Below are positions 10,035-20,903 of a stretch of 64,000 nucleotides of DNA, piece after piece. Made by a program: the position numbers and the translations under genes. How positions within the stretch are numbered: position 1 is the first letter of the stretch; the number at the start of each line of letters is the position of its first letter. The notes beneath the pieces are model-generated. The model saw only the letters and a program-made list of their open reading frames with translations. It was not told the DNA's origin and did not search any database. This DNA is from Volutella citrinella (Eukaryota; Ascomycota; Sordariomycetes; Hypocreales; Nectriaceae): assembly GCA_034401135.1 (NCBI GenBank), contig JAWZSP010000001.1, positions 6,138,001 through 6,202,000 of the forward strand. Direction: 5' to 3'.

Positions 10035-12347
10035 ATGACAGCACAAGAAGCCATGGATTCACTCCACCCAGGGGGAGCCCACCTCACAGCAATCCGCCAG
10101 AATGCAATCCAGGATGCCGCTGAGATGCAGGCGACGGTCACCGAGGAGTGCACCGCGTCCGGCAAGGAACCACCGCCGTTCCAGCTCCTCGAGCTCATCG
10201 GCAAGGGCAGTTTCGGACGCGTCTACAAGGCAAATGACACAAAGTCGAGCCAGGGCCACCTTGTCGCGATAAAGATTATCAACATCGACAGTGGGGACCT
10301 GCTCGCCCGCGGGGCCGATACGTTTGGCGACATCCTCAAGGAGATTGAGACGTTGAAACTCCTCAACCTCAGCGGGGCCAAAAACGTCAACACGGTGGTC
10401 GATGCCATCCTTGTTGGCCATACCATGTGGATGGTGACTGAGTATTGTGCGGGAGGGAGCGTCTCTACGCTGATGAAGCCGAAAGGCCATCTCGCAGAGA
10501 AGTGGATCATCCCCATCCTGCGCGAAGTTGCTGAAGCTCTGTTTTGGGTCCACAAGCAGGGAATCATCCACAGGGACATCAAGTGCGCTAATGTGCTCAT
10601 CAGCGAAGCTGGAAGTGTGCAGCTCTGCGACTTTGGGGTTGCTGGCATCATCCGGACCAAGTTTGATAAGCGACGGACCATCACGGGCTCGCTTCACTGG
10701 ATGGCCCCTGAGCTGTTCAACCCCAACGTGAGCTACGGAAAAGAGGTCGACGTTTGGGCCTTTGGCTCCATGGCATACGAAGCAGCCTCTGGGTTGCCCC
10801 CGAATGCTAGTTTCAGAGACATTGGCCGGTTTGGTGCGTACCTCAGAAGCCACTGTCCCCGGCTCGAGGGTGATGAGTACTCGGAAGGGCTCAAGGACCT
10901 GGTATCTCGTTGCATGGTTGAGGACGCTTCGCAGCGCCCGCTCATTGAGGAAATTCGACAGCATCCATTCATTTGCGGTACTGAGCGTCAGTACCCGACA
11001 ACCTCTTTGACGACTCTTGTCACTGAACATAGAGTATGGGAACGCCAAGGAGGGAGCCGGGCATCACTCTTCTCGCCTGGCGGCGCGCAGCGGGAACCTA
11101 CCCCAGAGCCGTCAGCCTCCGTCAGCCCCGATGAATGGATCTTCAACACAATGGACGACCCCGGAGCGCTTAGCATCATAGACTCGCCAAAGTCTACCAT
11201 TGAAGAGGCGTGCAGCCCCACCACCAACCCTCCTCCGTCCACCGCGTCATGGCAGCGTAAACGGCGTCGGAAGCCCCCGCCATCGAGTATCAAGACGCTA
11301 ACAGCGCCGCTGGAAAAGCTGTTTGACCCTAATACGATATCAAACTACCAGGACAATTCCAGGGCGTTCTATGACCCTTTTGGGAACCCCGCCGAGGCCG
11401 GAGCAACATCGCAAGGCGACTCGGACACACAGAAGGCTCGAGAGTCGCTGATTGACTTGAATGCTGCTATGAGAGACGAGAAAACAGTCAAGCCGACACA
11501 TCGAGCAGATTCAAGAAGTCCCATGCCATCGGGGCGACGCAAAACGCTAGACTGGACGTTTCCAACCGGCGAACCGGCTGCATACCAGAGCGATGACCAG
11601 AACTGTGCTGATGCTAGTAGTGGCGAAGAGGCTGATGAAGAGGATGCTGATAGGACACTGCTTGCCGTACCCAATCCCCAAGGGAACCGCACTTCTGTCT
11701 TGAGTCTGATTGACCTTGATGCCAGTCTGCCCGATGCCCTGGGTGTTACGCAGGCGCCCCTCTGGACAAACACAAGTCCAGACCGCCGTGCATCGGCCTT
11801 GAGCCTAATAGACCTCGATGCGAGCCTGGTTGAAGATGTTGGCGATCCGTCACGCCCTTCAACAGGTCATTCGGACTGGACATTTGAGCAGCCGCAGACA
11901 CCCTTTGGGCTCGAGGAGCCGACGCCGGGGACAAGGCCCGACGTCGAGCTGCCCAGAATGAGAGAGCTGCCGCTGTATATCGAGGCTCCGGACCTGAACA
12001 CGGGTTTCAGCTCAGAGGCTTGGCAAGGAAACGAAGCTCAGGCGCATGGTTCGGGCGCTATGACGCTGGAAGAATCCGCCCTGCCCCGAGATGTGAAACG
12101 ACATGGGGACGACGGTCGCCATGCTCAGCCACCTGCGGTGCCTCTGCCACCCGGGCCCGCGCCGCCACGCCACGATGTGATGCAGGGCGCCGAGTCGGAC
12201 GATGGCGTCAAGGCTGACTTGCTCCGTTTGATTTCGAGCTTCAAAGCGCACCTGGAAGCCACGAGCCAGGCGCTGGAGGCGTATCCGCCGAGCAGCGGGG
12301 CAGAAGCTCGTCCCACGCGTGGGCGGAGTCCCGGCGGCCGATGCTGA
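10035..12347 (+). CDS. STE20/germinal-centre-type serine/threonine protein kinase
   Basis: A single exon of 770 aa. The kinase domain spans about residues 50-315 with all key elements: Gly-rich loop GKGSFG (56-61), VAIK lysine K80, EYCAGGSVSTLM hinge, catalytic HRD at 179-181 (HRDIKCANVL), DFG 199-201, and the STE20-type GSLHWMAPE activation segment (APE 224-226). The KCAN in the catalytic loop is typical of STE20/GCK kinases. About 450 residues of acidic, Ser/Pro-rich tail follow. The tail contains three copies of a short SLIDLDASL-like motif (SLIDLNAAM, SLIDLDASL, SLIDLDASL) and repeated DWTF elements, possible docking sites. Members of this group act in polarity, septation (Sid1-like) or MOR signalling; which of these cannot be told from sequence alone. 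No PBD/CRIB is seen, so it is not a Cla4/PAK type. Confidence 0.88.
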   Translation: MTAQEAMDSLHPGGAHLTAIRQNAIQDAAEMQATVTEECTASGKEPPPFQLLELIGKGSFGRVYKANDTKSSQGHLVAIKIINIDSGDLLARGADTFGDILKEIETLKLLNLSGAKNVNTVVDAILVGHTMWMVTEYCAGGSVSTLMKPKGHLAEKWIIPILREVAEALFWVHKQGIIHRDIKCANVLISEAGSVQLCDFGVAGIIRTKFDKRRTITGSLHWMAPELFNPNVSYGKEVDVWAFGSMAYEAASGLPPNASFRDIGRFGAYLRSHCPRLEGDEYSEGLKDLVSRCMVEDASQRPLIEEIRQHPFICGTERQYPTTSLTTLVTEHRVWERQGGSRASLFSPGGAQREPTPEPSASVSPDEWIFNTMDDPGALSIIDSPKSTIEEACSPTTNPPPSTASWQRKRRRKPPPSSIKTLTAPLEKLFDPNTISNYQDNSRAFYDPFGNPAEAGATSQGDSDTQKARESLIDLNAAMRDEKTVKPTHRADSRSPMPSGRRKTLDWTFPTGEPAAYQSDDQNCADASSGEEADEEDADRTLLAVPNPQGNRTSVLSLIDLDASLPDALGVTQAPLWTNTSPDRRASALSLIDLDASLVEDVGDPSRPSTGHSDWTFEQPQTPFGLEEPTPGTRPDVELPRMRELPLYIEAPDLNTGFSSEAWQGNEAQAHGSGAMTLEESALPRDVKRHGDDGRHAQPPAVPLPPGPAPPRHDVMQGAESDDGVKADLLRLISSFKAHLEATSQALEAYPPSSGAEARPTRGRSPGGRC

Positions 12348-14288
12348 ATGATTGGGCTATGACTTCGTTTGTCGGTAAATGGTTGGAGTAAAGTGCATCT
12401 GGGCTGTTTAGAAAGGATCGGATACAATGGGTGATTTGATGATTGGGCTAAGTCCTTGGGAATGGAATTTGGAGTAGGGACGGATATATTCCTGGATTCA
12501 CGGGACAGGTGCAGGGTTCGCAATGTACGTTATCAGAGACAAGCGAAGCTATTTGGCATATTTTCAGGCACCAAAAGTTGAGAAAGCATCTTGCTGTCTG
12601 TCCTCTGCACCCTTGATGACGACATGTTGGAGGGCTCAGGTGTCGAGGTCACGATGCATTGCTACACACGATTCCGGTCGATTGTTTGATCTAGCAAACG
12701 GGGTGCTGAACTGCCACAGTCGGCTTGCACAGGGCCCGTTCGCTAGGCTGAACTCACTGTTCCGGCCGGTAGCGGAGCTGTCAAAAGGCAGCTAGCTTCA
12801 CGGCCTGGGCTCCAATCCATTATCCTGGGGCAATCCATTGGTAAGCGCGGGCAGGTCTCGACACTTGGCCGAGCAGAAGAGGTCTGTGGAATGACGGCGA
12901 CTGCAGCTCGCGTGACGCGGCCCCCCGGCTAAGCGCGCCCGGCTCTCCTTCTTTTTGTGGAAATCGATAGACGGCATCGATCCGCGACATGTGGGTGGGT
13001 GAGTGGCCGTGTCGCAGGGCTGTGCTCGACTGGATGCAGAAGACTCGATTGCCGCCCCGCCAGATGGGCGTCTGCAGGTCGCGGGGGCGGGCTGCGGGCG
13101 TGGCGGTGTTGGAACTTGGCTCTGGCAGGTCTCCGAGTACTCAATGTCAGCCTCGGGGGATGCGAGCATGTCCCATACGAGCCACACAAGCAGAAAGAGA
13201 GCTAGGGCGGCCTCGAGATACGAGGCCATGCAAGCTCTCTGGGCAGAATGGAACCCTGTGGGCTTGCATTGCCTCTGCAGCGGCTGGGACTTTGGTGCTG
13301 TAACTTGAGGAGAGCATCGCATCTCTGCCTTGTGCCTTGCATTCAGTGAAAACACACGGGGCAGGGGCGCAGCTGCAAGGTACGAGAGCTTGACTGGCTC
13401 GGACTGGCTGTGGCGTACTAAGCTCAGGTCATCTGCGCTAGAAACGGGCCGGCCCTTGGCGCTGCTGCCAGTGGAGGTCGCCCTAACCTGTACCTACCCG
13501 TTGCGGGCTGTGGGCTGTGGGCCGTGGCCTTGGCATCATCGCATTCTTCTGTTCCGTCTCGCTCGCAGCCTCCATGTGTTTCGGTGCCCGCCTTGGAACG
13601 GAACGGACAACGGACCTGACGTCAAGCGCAATGCGGCCAATACCCCCCACACCTGCATTAGTCTGCTGTTTGCCGACTTGCATCGCGCGGGCTGGACCTT
13701 GGAACCAACAGATTCTGCAAGGGCGGGCTCAACGTCCAACAACCATCGAGGCTGCGCGGACAAGGTCGTGCATGCATGGCACACAACTTTGCCAAACCAA
13801 CATACGGCCGCGTTTTCCTGGCTGGTGCAGCGGTGGCTTACAAAAAGTGAATTGTGCCCAAGCGCCATGGCACCTGGATCGTCATTTCCCTCGTTATCAT
13901 TCTCTCGTTAAGCATCCCGTTTGCTCTTTTATTCTACCCAAGCCTCGGCGTCTCAATATATAAAAGACTCACCTAGGGCATATCTGATAGGCATTGGGTG
14001 TGGAGAGCACACCGCTACGAGCATTGTGGCAGACTACACTACACCCGACTGACGCCAGTCCCTCGCCAGCTGCTCATCTGCAAGTATCAACCCAGAGAAG
14101 ACGATCAAGGCGTGTAACTGTGCCCACATCATTGAGGTGAAAGGGCATATAACGGGGCTGTTGGTTCATCTCCGTTGGGTAAGCACCAATACCCGATGCA
14201 CCTGGCATCTATCTCATTATGTGACCAGCAGCCACTAAAGGCTACGCAGCACAAGGACTATCATTGATACCCTGATTGAAGCCTGAAG
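12348..14288. other. Intergenic region
   Basis: No coding region that I can support. A TATA-like TATATAAA occurs near 13957-13964 on the plus strand, about 330 bases before the orphan ORF at 14289 and could be its promoter. Frames of up to 193 codons here have no recognisable content. Confidence 0.4.
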
Positions 14289-14807
14289 ATGCAGTGCTGC
14301 CAAGAAGAACACATCCACCTGGACCGGCCAACAGCCCATTGCGACATGGAAGCCGACTGCCTCGAGCAAACAGACTGCCTCGTGAACCACTGCCTCATCT
14401 GCCAGCGCGAGGTCCTCCACCTGGGCTACCTCGACCCGACTCTGGTACGCATCCTGTGCGCCGCGGGAGCACAGCACAGCCAGCAGGCATACTCCTTCCT
14501 GCGTCCCGGCGACTACGCCGTCGGCGCCGAGTTCCACTGGACCGTCTGGACGGGGCCCTTTGGCGCCAAGCACGTCATCCGGAGCGACTTTTGGTCTCGC
14601 AACGAGGCGCTCCTCTTCTACGGGCTGTCCGCCGACATAGACAAGTCGCACTTTTATATCAAGTACCGCGGCAGGAAGCGCTGGATCCGAGTCCATCGCA
14701 GTTTAGTGCAGGAGCTTCTACAGTGGGTTGACGTGAGCGAGGGGCGTACACACCTGACCGAGTCGGTGGCGATTTGGCCTAATTGTTGCATCCCGTCACC
14801 TATTTAA
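14289..14807 (+). CDS. Hypothetical protein, possibly truncated
   Basis: A 172-codon frame whose first 149 residues look protein-like: Cys/His-rich start (CCQEEHIHLD...DCLVNHCLICQREVLHL), then ordered Trp-containing segments (EFHWTVWTGPFGAKHV, KSHFYIKYRGRKRWIRVH). A GTGAGC donor-like site at about 14731, right after QWVDV, suggests the true protein may splice onward and that the listed end is an intron read-through. It borders a degraded AT-rich block, so it may be a remnant. I do not recognise a family. Confidence 0.35.
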   Translation: MQCCQEEHIHLDRPTAHCDMEADCLEQTDCLVNHCLICQREVLHLGYLDPTLVRILCAAGAQHSQQAYSFLRPGDYAVGAEFHWTVWTGPFGAKHVIRSDFWSRNEALLFYGLSADIDKSHFYIKYRGRKRWIRVHRSLVQELLQWVDVSEGRTHLTESVAIWPNCCIPSPI

Positions 14808-15118
14808 CGGGCAGAATAAATTTAAACGTGAACTAAAAAGTTAAAACCTATTTGAGTCAACTGATCTTACCACCAAGGGGAGCTGAAGGTCAGCTGAATC
14901 TCGCTTAAGACCAACGTAGGAAATATGTCCAGTCGATCAAACTAGGCCCTATTGCTTCCTGATGTAGACCCGACCGCAAGTTGATAATGATGCGGCGGTA
15001 AATCGATCTTGTGTCTTCTCCACAAATCTGAAGCTGACAATATGGTTCCCCCGAATCCCATGCTGGGGGCTGCTGGTTAGATGCATGATGCTGCCACGAG
15101 GGAAGAAGCTGACGGCCG

Positions 15119-15637
15119 TCATCCAGTGTGCTCCTGGTTCAGTAGCTGAGTCATGATGACAGCTCCAAGATACTGTATGTTGATGTCAGAAACTGCGAGG
15201 CTGAAACGGCGTCTCGATCCGCTGGCGTCAAAGAGTTGGGCCTCAGGGGGCAGGTTTTGCCGCCACTCACACAGCCAGACAGCAACTGCGTCCACGTCCT
15301 CGAAGCACAGGCCGCACCTCTCTATGTTGAGTCGTGATATATGTCCGATGATGTCAATAATATTGGCCCCTTGGAGGAATAACACGCTGTTACCATTTCG
15401 GGTTGGGAAACTCGACAGTGATAGAGGCTGAGTGTCGAAGTCGTCGGGCTTGAGCACCAGTGGGCGTCCCCAGCAAGCCACCATCATCTTGTCCGTCATC
15501 TATGGCTTGTCAGGGAGTTTGAAGTCATGCCCCGTGATGCAGCTTACTACCAGATGCCAGAAAATCCGGCGAAGGCAGACAGTGACAGCGCGCCTAATAA
15601 CCAGCTCATGTGTTACGGCTTGGGTACCCGAACAGCG
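15119..15637 (-). pseudogene. Remnant of a fungal-specific (Zn2Cys6-type) transcription factor middle domain
   Basis: On the minus strand two exon-like pieces join across a 48-bp intron-like segment (15547..15500, GTAAGC donor, CTGAC branch, ATAG acceptor). The joined text runs LRRIFWHLV then MTDKMMVACWGRP, the hallmark of the 'fungal_trans' middle homology domain (RRIWW...R....LGRP spacing is preserved). A second conserved block (RCGLCFEDVDAVAVWLCEWRQNLP and FSLAVSDINIQYLGAVIM) follows. There is no zinc cluster, no start upstream and a stop right after LLNQEHTG, so this is an internal fragment of a roughly 600-900 aa protein. The surrounding DNA is AT-enriched. Confidence 0.65.
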
Positions 15638-16568
15638 CTATAAGTAAGCCCCTATAGGCAGTTGAAGTAGCTTCTGTAATTGCTTTAATAGCGATTATGG
15701 CCCAATCTTTTGCCCTCTGGCGTAGCGGTTAAGGTACCCGCAGCTGTGATGGTTTGTCACTAGGCGGGTAATACAGCGTTAATAGGTAGTAATTATAGTT
15801 AAGCCAAGATAGAAGAGGTATGGCACACGTGACTTTGCTGTAGGTTGAACAAAAGGTACGGATAGCAACCCTCTAAAATAAATAAATAGCCAAACGACTG
15901 CAAAAATGGTAGCCCAAAGCCGAGAGCCATCAGACACTAAACGCCTCGTCACCAAGCTGGTGAGATCGCGATTCAACAACATATAGCTATGAATAAACAC
16001 ATAGACCTGCAGGTCATATCAAGTACGACCCTGGATAGAAAAATCAACTCTTGAGTAGACTGCTATAACTAGACTAGGCCAGGCGACACTACGACCGAAC
16101 ACCTGGCTTAGGATATCAATTCACATCTATCATGTTATCAACTCTCCAGGACATAAGTAGGAGTGCCTCAGGCAACCCTTGCCTTTCTTATTTATTCTCT
16201 AGTAACTTCAGAGCCGCCCACCCACCATCCTCATCTAATCATCGTTAAAACCAAGAGCGCTCAACAACACAAGAAATCTCATTATGTCACCTCAACATGC
16301 CTGCCAACAACCATCCGATAGAACTCATTGGGAAATCCCTCAGCCCCAATCAGTCTCCCGTCCAATCAACTCCAATCCCTTACACTACCCAGAACGAGTA
16401 CAAGAACAAAGGAACATTGCGTTTTATACGCAACTGAGGCGGAGGCAAAGCCTCGATTATTAATTAAGAGGTGCATAATCATCATCGTGAGGGTAAATGA
16501 ACGCTTGCTAAGACAGGAAAAGAGGCCATTTCAGCCGCGTGCTCGAATGGCTGTTGCGCAATCAATCA
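15638..16568. other. AT-rich degraded intergenic DNA
   Basis: AT-rich compared with neighbours, frames short and uninformative. A tRNA A-box-like string (GCGTAGCGGTTAAGG) occurs at about 15720 without a matching B-box. Probably decayed transposon or gene remnants upstream of the lost transcription factor. Confidence 0.4.
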
Positions 16569-18367
16569 TCACCTTGCCGCCTGCTTGCTCAAATTGTCCA
16601 TAACCTGTCCAGCCCAGCCGCGAATTTCCTCGGGAGAGGCCCAAGCCGTGTTTTGTCGCAAAGCAATGGTGAAAATCTCCTCGAGCGACTGTTGTGATAC
16701 ATTGACAGTGCCAGGTTGAGGCGGAGGTGGGCCCAAGACTCCATCCGTACATTGCGACAACAGGTGGTCCGCGGTGGGTCGTTTTGAGGGGTCTCTACTC
16801 AGGCAAGCCTTCATGGTGTAGATAAAGGGCTGGGGCACGTCCACGCCGCCGATGCCCCTATCAACAAACTCTATTAGGTGGTTGGGGTCGCTTATGGCCA
16901 TTGCCTTGGGTCCCAGGCCGGGGATATGCCCAAACGGTTGACGGCCATACACCATCTGGTACAGAATGCAACCCAGACTCCACATGTCGCTGGGTTTCCC
17001 GAACCTGACAACGCGACTTCCCAGATTGCCATCACCGAGACCCATTGCTTTCAGGGTTTCGGGTGCCATGTAATTGGGCGTCCCGGCCGGATGGTCCTGG
17101 TAAATATTGACGGTGTCGTCAGGGATGGCATTGGCGATGCCGAAGTCGACCAGTTTCAGCATTCCATTGACGAGCACGAAGTTGGCTGGCTTGAGGTCGG
17201 AATGGACAATGTCATGCTCGTGGATGAATGAGACGCAGTAAACCATTTCCAGCCAGTACATGCCGACAAAGTGAATATCCAGCTTGGGCTTGCGAGCAAT
17301 CTGGTTCTTGATGAGACGATCGAGGTCGATGTGGCCGAGTTCCATCACCTTGCCTAGTGGTTAGCAGTCGCACTGCGCACGAAAGAAATGAGACAACATA
17401 CGATCAACATGTGCTTTTTGACCTCATCAATGACCCAGTCCTCGAGGTATACAACGCGAGTGTTCTTTGGAATAGAACTAAGAATAGCAACCTCGTTCTC
17501 CAGAAGGTTCCTGGCTCGAGCATCCATGTCCTGCATGGAGACGATCTTGAATGCGAAGGTCTCGGAGCGATCTGACATGACCTCGTATACCCGTCCACTA
17601 GCTCCCCTTCCCAGCTTCTGAATGACGGTATAGCGCTTGTCGCGCACCGCAAACCGTCGTACTGTCTTACGTTTTGTTGTTGTGACGGAGCTCCTGGCAG
17701 CATCGATTTGGACAATCCGGGGCGGGGGTCCCAGGTCAGTGGGTTTCGGCGATTGGGCAATCTCGTTCCGAGACGAAGCACTTTGGTGTCGGTGACGGAG
17801 CGAGGCCGGAATCGAGACAGCGACGTGATGTGGCTCGTCATCTCCTGTCATAGCACGTCGTTAGTCATGAAAAAGACAGTACGTCTAAACTTTGACACGA
17901 GTCATCGTACCTGTTGTTTTGCCCTGCCACCTGGTATTCCGGTCAGAGCTACATGCTTGTGTGGCAGACACTGCGGCCCTCGGTCCTTGTGGTTCGCGCA
18001 GAGGCGGCGATGGTCTTGGGGGGTTGGGGGACGCAGAGTCTGGGGGGGTAATGGGCTTCGATCCGCGTCTCGGCGGTCGCCTCAGGGAGCCGGTGTGGGC
18101 GGTTGGTGGCGATGACTCGTTGACGGCGTTATTGCTCACGGGTTGTGGCAAGGGTGGGTTGGTTCTGGCAAGGCGGGATGAGGAGCGCTGAATAGTCGTG
18201 GAGGGGATAGCTGGTGGACGGGTTGGACGGGTTGTTGGTGTGTGGGCTTCGCGAGAGGGGGTGGCACCATCTTCCTCTTGGGCCAACAGCGCCTGTGTGA
18301 CGGCGCTGAGCTGGAAGTGAGGGAGTGAGCGGTCATCGTCAGTCAGAGTGTCTCCTGCGCTGTTCAT
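16569..18367 (-). CDS. Mps1/TTK-type dual-specificity protein kinase (short form)
   Basis: Exons 18367..17911, 17844..17402 and 17348..16569 (minus strand) give 559 aa. Intron 1 is 66 bp (GTACGA...ACAG). Intron 2 is 53 bp (GTATGT, CTAAC branch) with the acceptor placed at AAG|GTG because this alone joins MLI to VMELGHIDL in the conserved frame. The kinase domain (about 224-490) has GRGASG 231-236, catalytic lysine K252, an HSD instead of HRD at 349-351 (HSDLKPANF, diagnostic of Mps1/TTK), DFG 368-370 and GTPNYMAPE (APE 395-397). The N-terminal 220 residues are Pro/Ser/Thr-rich and basic. Mps1 drives the spindle checkpoint and kinetochore/spindle-pole functions. The short N-terminus and divergent N-lobe suggest either a paralogue or a lineage-shortened Mps1. 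Confidence 0.85.
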
Positions 18368-19070
18368 GGTGGCGGTTGTGGTAGCGGTTGCAGTTGCGGT
18401 TGTTGTCCTGACTGCTAACGATGGTTGCTGCTTCGCAACGCTTGGCGACGCTTGACATAAACAAAAGCGCGAAGGTGCAGCGTACCAATAATATTTGCGT
18501 GTTTTGCGCTGGAGCCCCCGCTATTCTGTTGGTCAGGGCTGCCCGTGCAACCATGCTCAGTGAATGTCCTCTTGTAGATCTGGGCCCAGTCCCGCTGTAT
18601 GAGAAACAAGCTGAGCCTTGAAAGGGCTGTAATAGTTTATGTTGGCCCAGGCCCCCGACCCAGAGGCAATAAGCGGGCGCTATCAAAGGGCTGTGATGGG
18701 TTGGTCTAGGCGGCTACCTACACCACTAGGCCTGTCTACTCCTTGTCCAGCCTGAAACTCGATCCACAGACGATGATTCCAGCAGCATCTTGATAGTCTC
18801 TCGGGGTGTATATATAGACATTCCTAACGTCTGAAATGTCAGTGTCCATATAAATACGGGATCAGACTGACCAATAGACTCTAGGCTGGAGTCCATTCCA
18901 CATTCATTTCGACGACCTTGGCACATCGAGCAACCAATCCACCTCCAGTAGCCTTCAACCCAGCCGTAGTTTGGATTCCAAAATCATATTCTGCTGGTAG
19001 GTGTTATCATTACTTATTCTAACAACTCACCGAAATAAAACAATGACTGATAAGACGCAGCCACAACAGA
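18368..19070. other. Intergenic: promoter of the Mps1-like gene and degraded DNA
   Basis: No supported gene. A TATATATA string lies at about 18809. Confidence 0.35.
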
Positions 19071-19077
19071 AGCAGTA

Positions 19078-19968
19078 TTGCGGCAGAGCATCATCCACCG
19101 GATTTACATTCCAAGAGTTGAGACAAACAAGGCCCTGTCTGCCCTAGGTCCTCGGACTATCCAGGCTCTCGCTTCCTCGAATAACCTCACCCTTGCAGCT
19201 TTCGAAATCAACAAATTCGTTCCCGAGAGATACGAAGGAGAGAATCTCGAGAGGCTGAAGGCTGTTATCACCTCTGACCCGCTGGCCGTCAAAAGTCAAG
19301 AGCTGCAGCTTTCGCCTATCAAATATCCAACAATCTCATTGACGATGAGGATGACGAGTATATCGACTATGGGGGGAAATATACCAAGATCATCAGCTTT
19401 TCAGAGCAATCAACCATCCTCAGAGTGCCTGGAAAGACCTGTTTTTTAGAGGTTGCTGCCGAGCCGACGGGCTGCGCCTTCACTGAGAATCTCTTCGAGG
19501 CAGCACAACACAGTCCTTGACCGAGAGACTGGGTGCGTTGGTAATTGACGCGTTCTAGGGCAGAGACAACATGATGAAACTGATGATAGAAAACGCCGTC
19601 AACTGCTGTCCTGCTGAGTCAGAGCACACTCCACTTCTGGCTACTGTCTGGGAAAACTATAAGTCTCCCAATGCCAAAGCAGCTCAATCATCAATGCGGC
19701 CCCGGCTGCAGACTCGGGAGCGACGGCCTTACAGCTCGCTGAAGGAATGTGCATTGTAGGAGTAGCCAAGAAGTTCACCGAGCTGGATTCTGATGTAGAT
19801 GCAAAAGGCGCCAAGACCAACGGTCGAACAGCGCTCAGGGCAGCCGCGGAGAGAAGACGCTTAGACGTGGTTCAATTCTTGGAGGCCGGTGCCGCAACAA
19901 CGGGACATCATGCAAGGCAGCAGAGAAATGCCGTAGGATTGGCAACAGAGAAGGGCTACCGAGGGTAG
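19078..19968 (+). pseudogene. Decayed ankyrin-repeat-type gene
   Basis: Several plus-strand frames carry protein-like sequence interrupted by stops and frame changes. 19099-19450 gives an alpha-helical segment (ETNKALSALGPRTIQALASS). 19320-19520 in another frame reads NNLIDDEDDEYIDYGG...SFSEQSTILRVPG. 19696-19945 contains an ankyrin-type pair (GATALQLAEG... then NGRTALRAAAERRRLDVVQFL). The spacing GATALQ/NGRTALRAAAE/LDVVQFL matches the tandem repeats common in fungal NACHT- or Clr5-type ankyrin proteins. No continuous ORF can be built, so I call it a broken remnant. Confidence 0.55.
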
Positions 19969-20225
19969 CTAGGCTTTTTGAAGATTGGAAGGATAATCCC
20001 ATAGAAGGCGATTTCCAAAAGTGAAGGACAAAAATGGGTAGGTAGGTAACGATTTCATCATATTCGAATGGTGAGCAATTATTCAATTAAAGATTAAATT
20101 GCTTGTACTCTGAAGCCACCGCAACTCCTACCATCGACATGGCCACGTGAAATTTTATTTAGTTGTTGAATAGAAGAGAATCGCAACAAGCATGGAGGTC
20201 GACCTTTCGATCACAAGCCATTAAC

Positions 20226-20903
20226 TCAGCAAGCATACTCGAGGGTGATGGCCTTCCTGACAGTGTTGACGTCGGCCGCCGAGCAGAGAATCACGTTTTT
20301 GAGAGTCTCGCCACCGCACCACATGTCGTTGATGTTGGCAGCGGCGACGGGCGAGGCCGATTTGCAAGTGAGGATATTGTCGTTGCCGACGGTGCAGGCA
20401 ATGCCCCAGAAATCCCATTGACCAATCGTGTAAACGCCCTCGACCAAGGCAGTGGAAGCGTAATTGGTACCCGAGAGGACGTGATGTCCCTCGATGGTCA
20501 GCAGAGACTGATCATTAATAGCGAACTTGCGGGCGTCGGCGATGTTGGAAGTGAATGTGATGTAGCCCGGGTCGGAGGGAATCTCAGCGGCGAGGTAGCT
20601 CCCGGCGTTGGGGCCGCTGGCAACACGCAGAGGGCAACCCGGGTCGGCGACGGCGGTGGTGGTGGTGGCAGCAGCCTCCGTTGTCGTGGTGGTGGTGCCC
20701 TCGGCGATACTGGTGGTGACTTCGGCCGTGGTCGTGACAGCAGCATCATCAGTCGTGGTGGCGACGTCAGTGTGAAGAGTCTCAGTAACGGTAGGCGTGG
20801 CAGTCACGCTCACGTCGCCCTCAGTGGTCGTCTTGGGCTTGCAGGGAGTAGCACTGACGGTGGCAGCCATGGCCACGGCCGCAACGAGCTTGTGGAAGAG
20901 CAT
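20226..20903 (-). CDS. Secreted Thr/Ser-rich cysteine-containing protein
   Basis: 225 aa, single exon. ATG 20903 is chosen because it begins a clear signal peptide (MLFHKLVAAVAMAATVSA); an in-frame ATG at 21107 would bury it. Residues about 25-95 are a Thr-rich, probably O-glycosylated stalk (runs of TTT, EVTTS, TEAAATTTT). About 130 ordered residues follow, with four cysteines and motifs SGPNAGSYLAAEIPSD, GHHVLSGTNYASTAL and MWCGGETLKNVIL, ending KAITLEYAC. There is no GPI signal, so it is likely secreted or wall-associated through glycans. I do not recognise the C-terminal domain. A TATAATAA element lies about 165 bases upstream. Confidence 0.75.
   Translation of the reverse strand: MLFHKLVAAVAMAATVSATPCKPKTTTEGDVSVTATPTVTETLHTDVATTTDDAAVTTTAEVTTSIAEGTTTTTTEAAATTTTAVADPGCPLRVASGPNAGSYLAAEIPSDPGYITFTSNIADARKFAINDQSLLTIEGHHVLSGTNYASTALVEGVYTIGQWDFWGIACTVGNDNILTCKSASPVAAANINDMWCGGETLKNVILCSAADVNTVRKAITLEYAC

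Noticed and set aside
12798..13355. 185-codon minus-strand frame
   Set aside because: No recognisable content and overlapping competing frames in all phases.
13330..13911. 193-codon plus-strand frame
   Set aside because: No domain, odd composition, overlaps equally long frames on the other strand; best treated as non-coding.
15715..15775. tRNA- or SINE-like sequence with an A-box
   Set aside because: No B-box, no acceptor-stem pairing and no T-run terminator.
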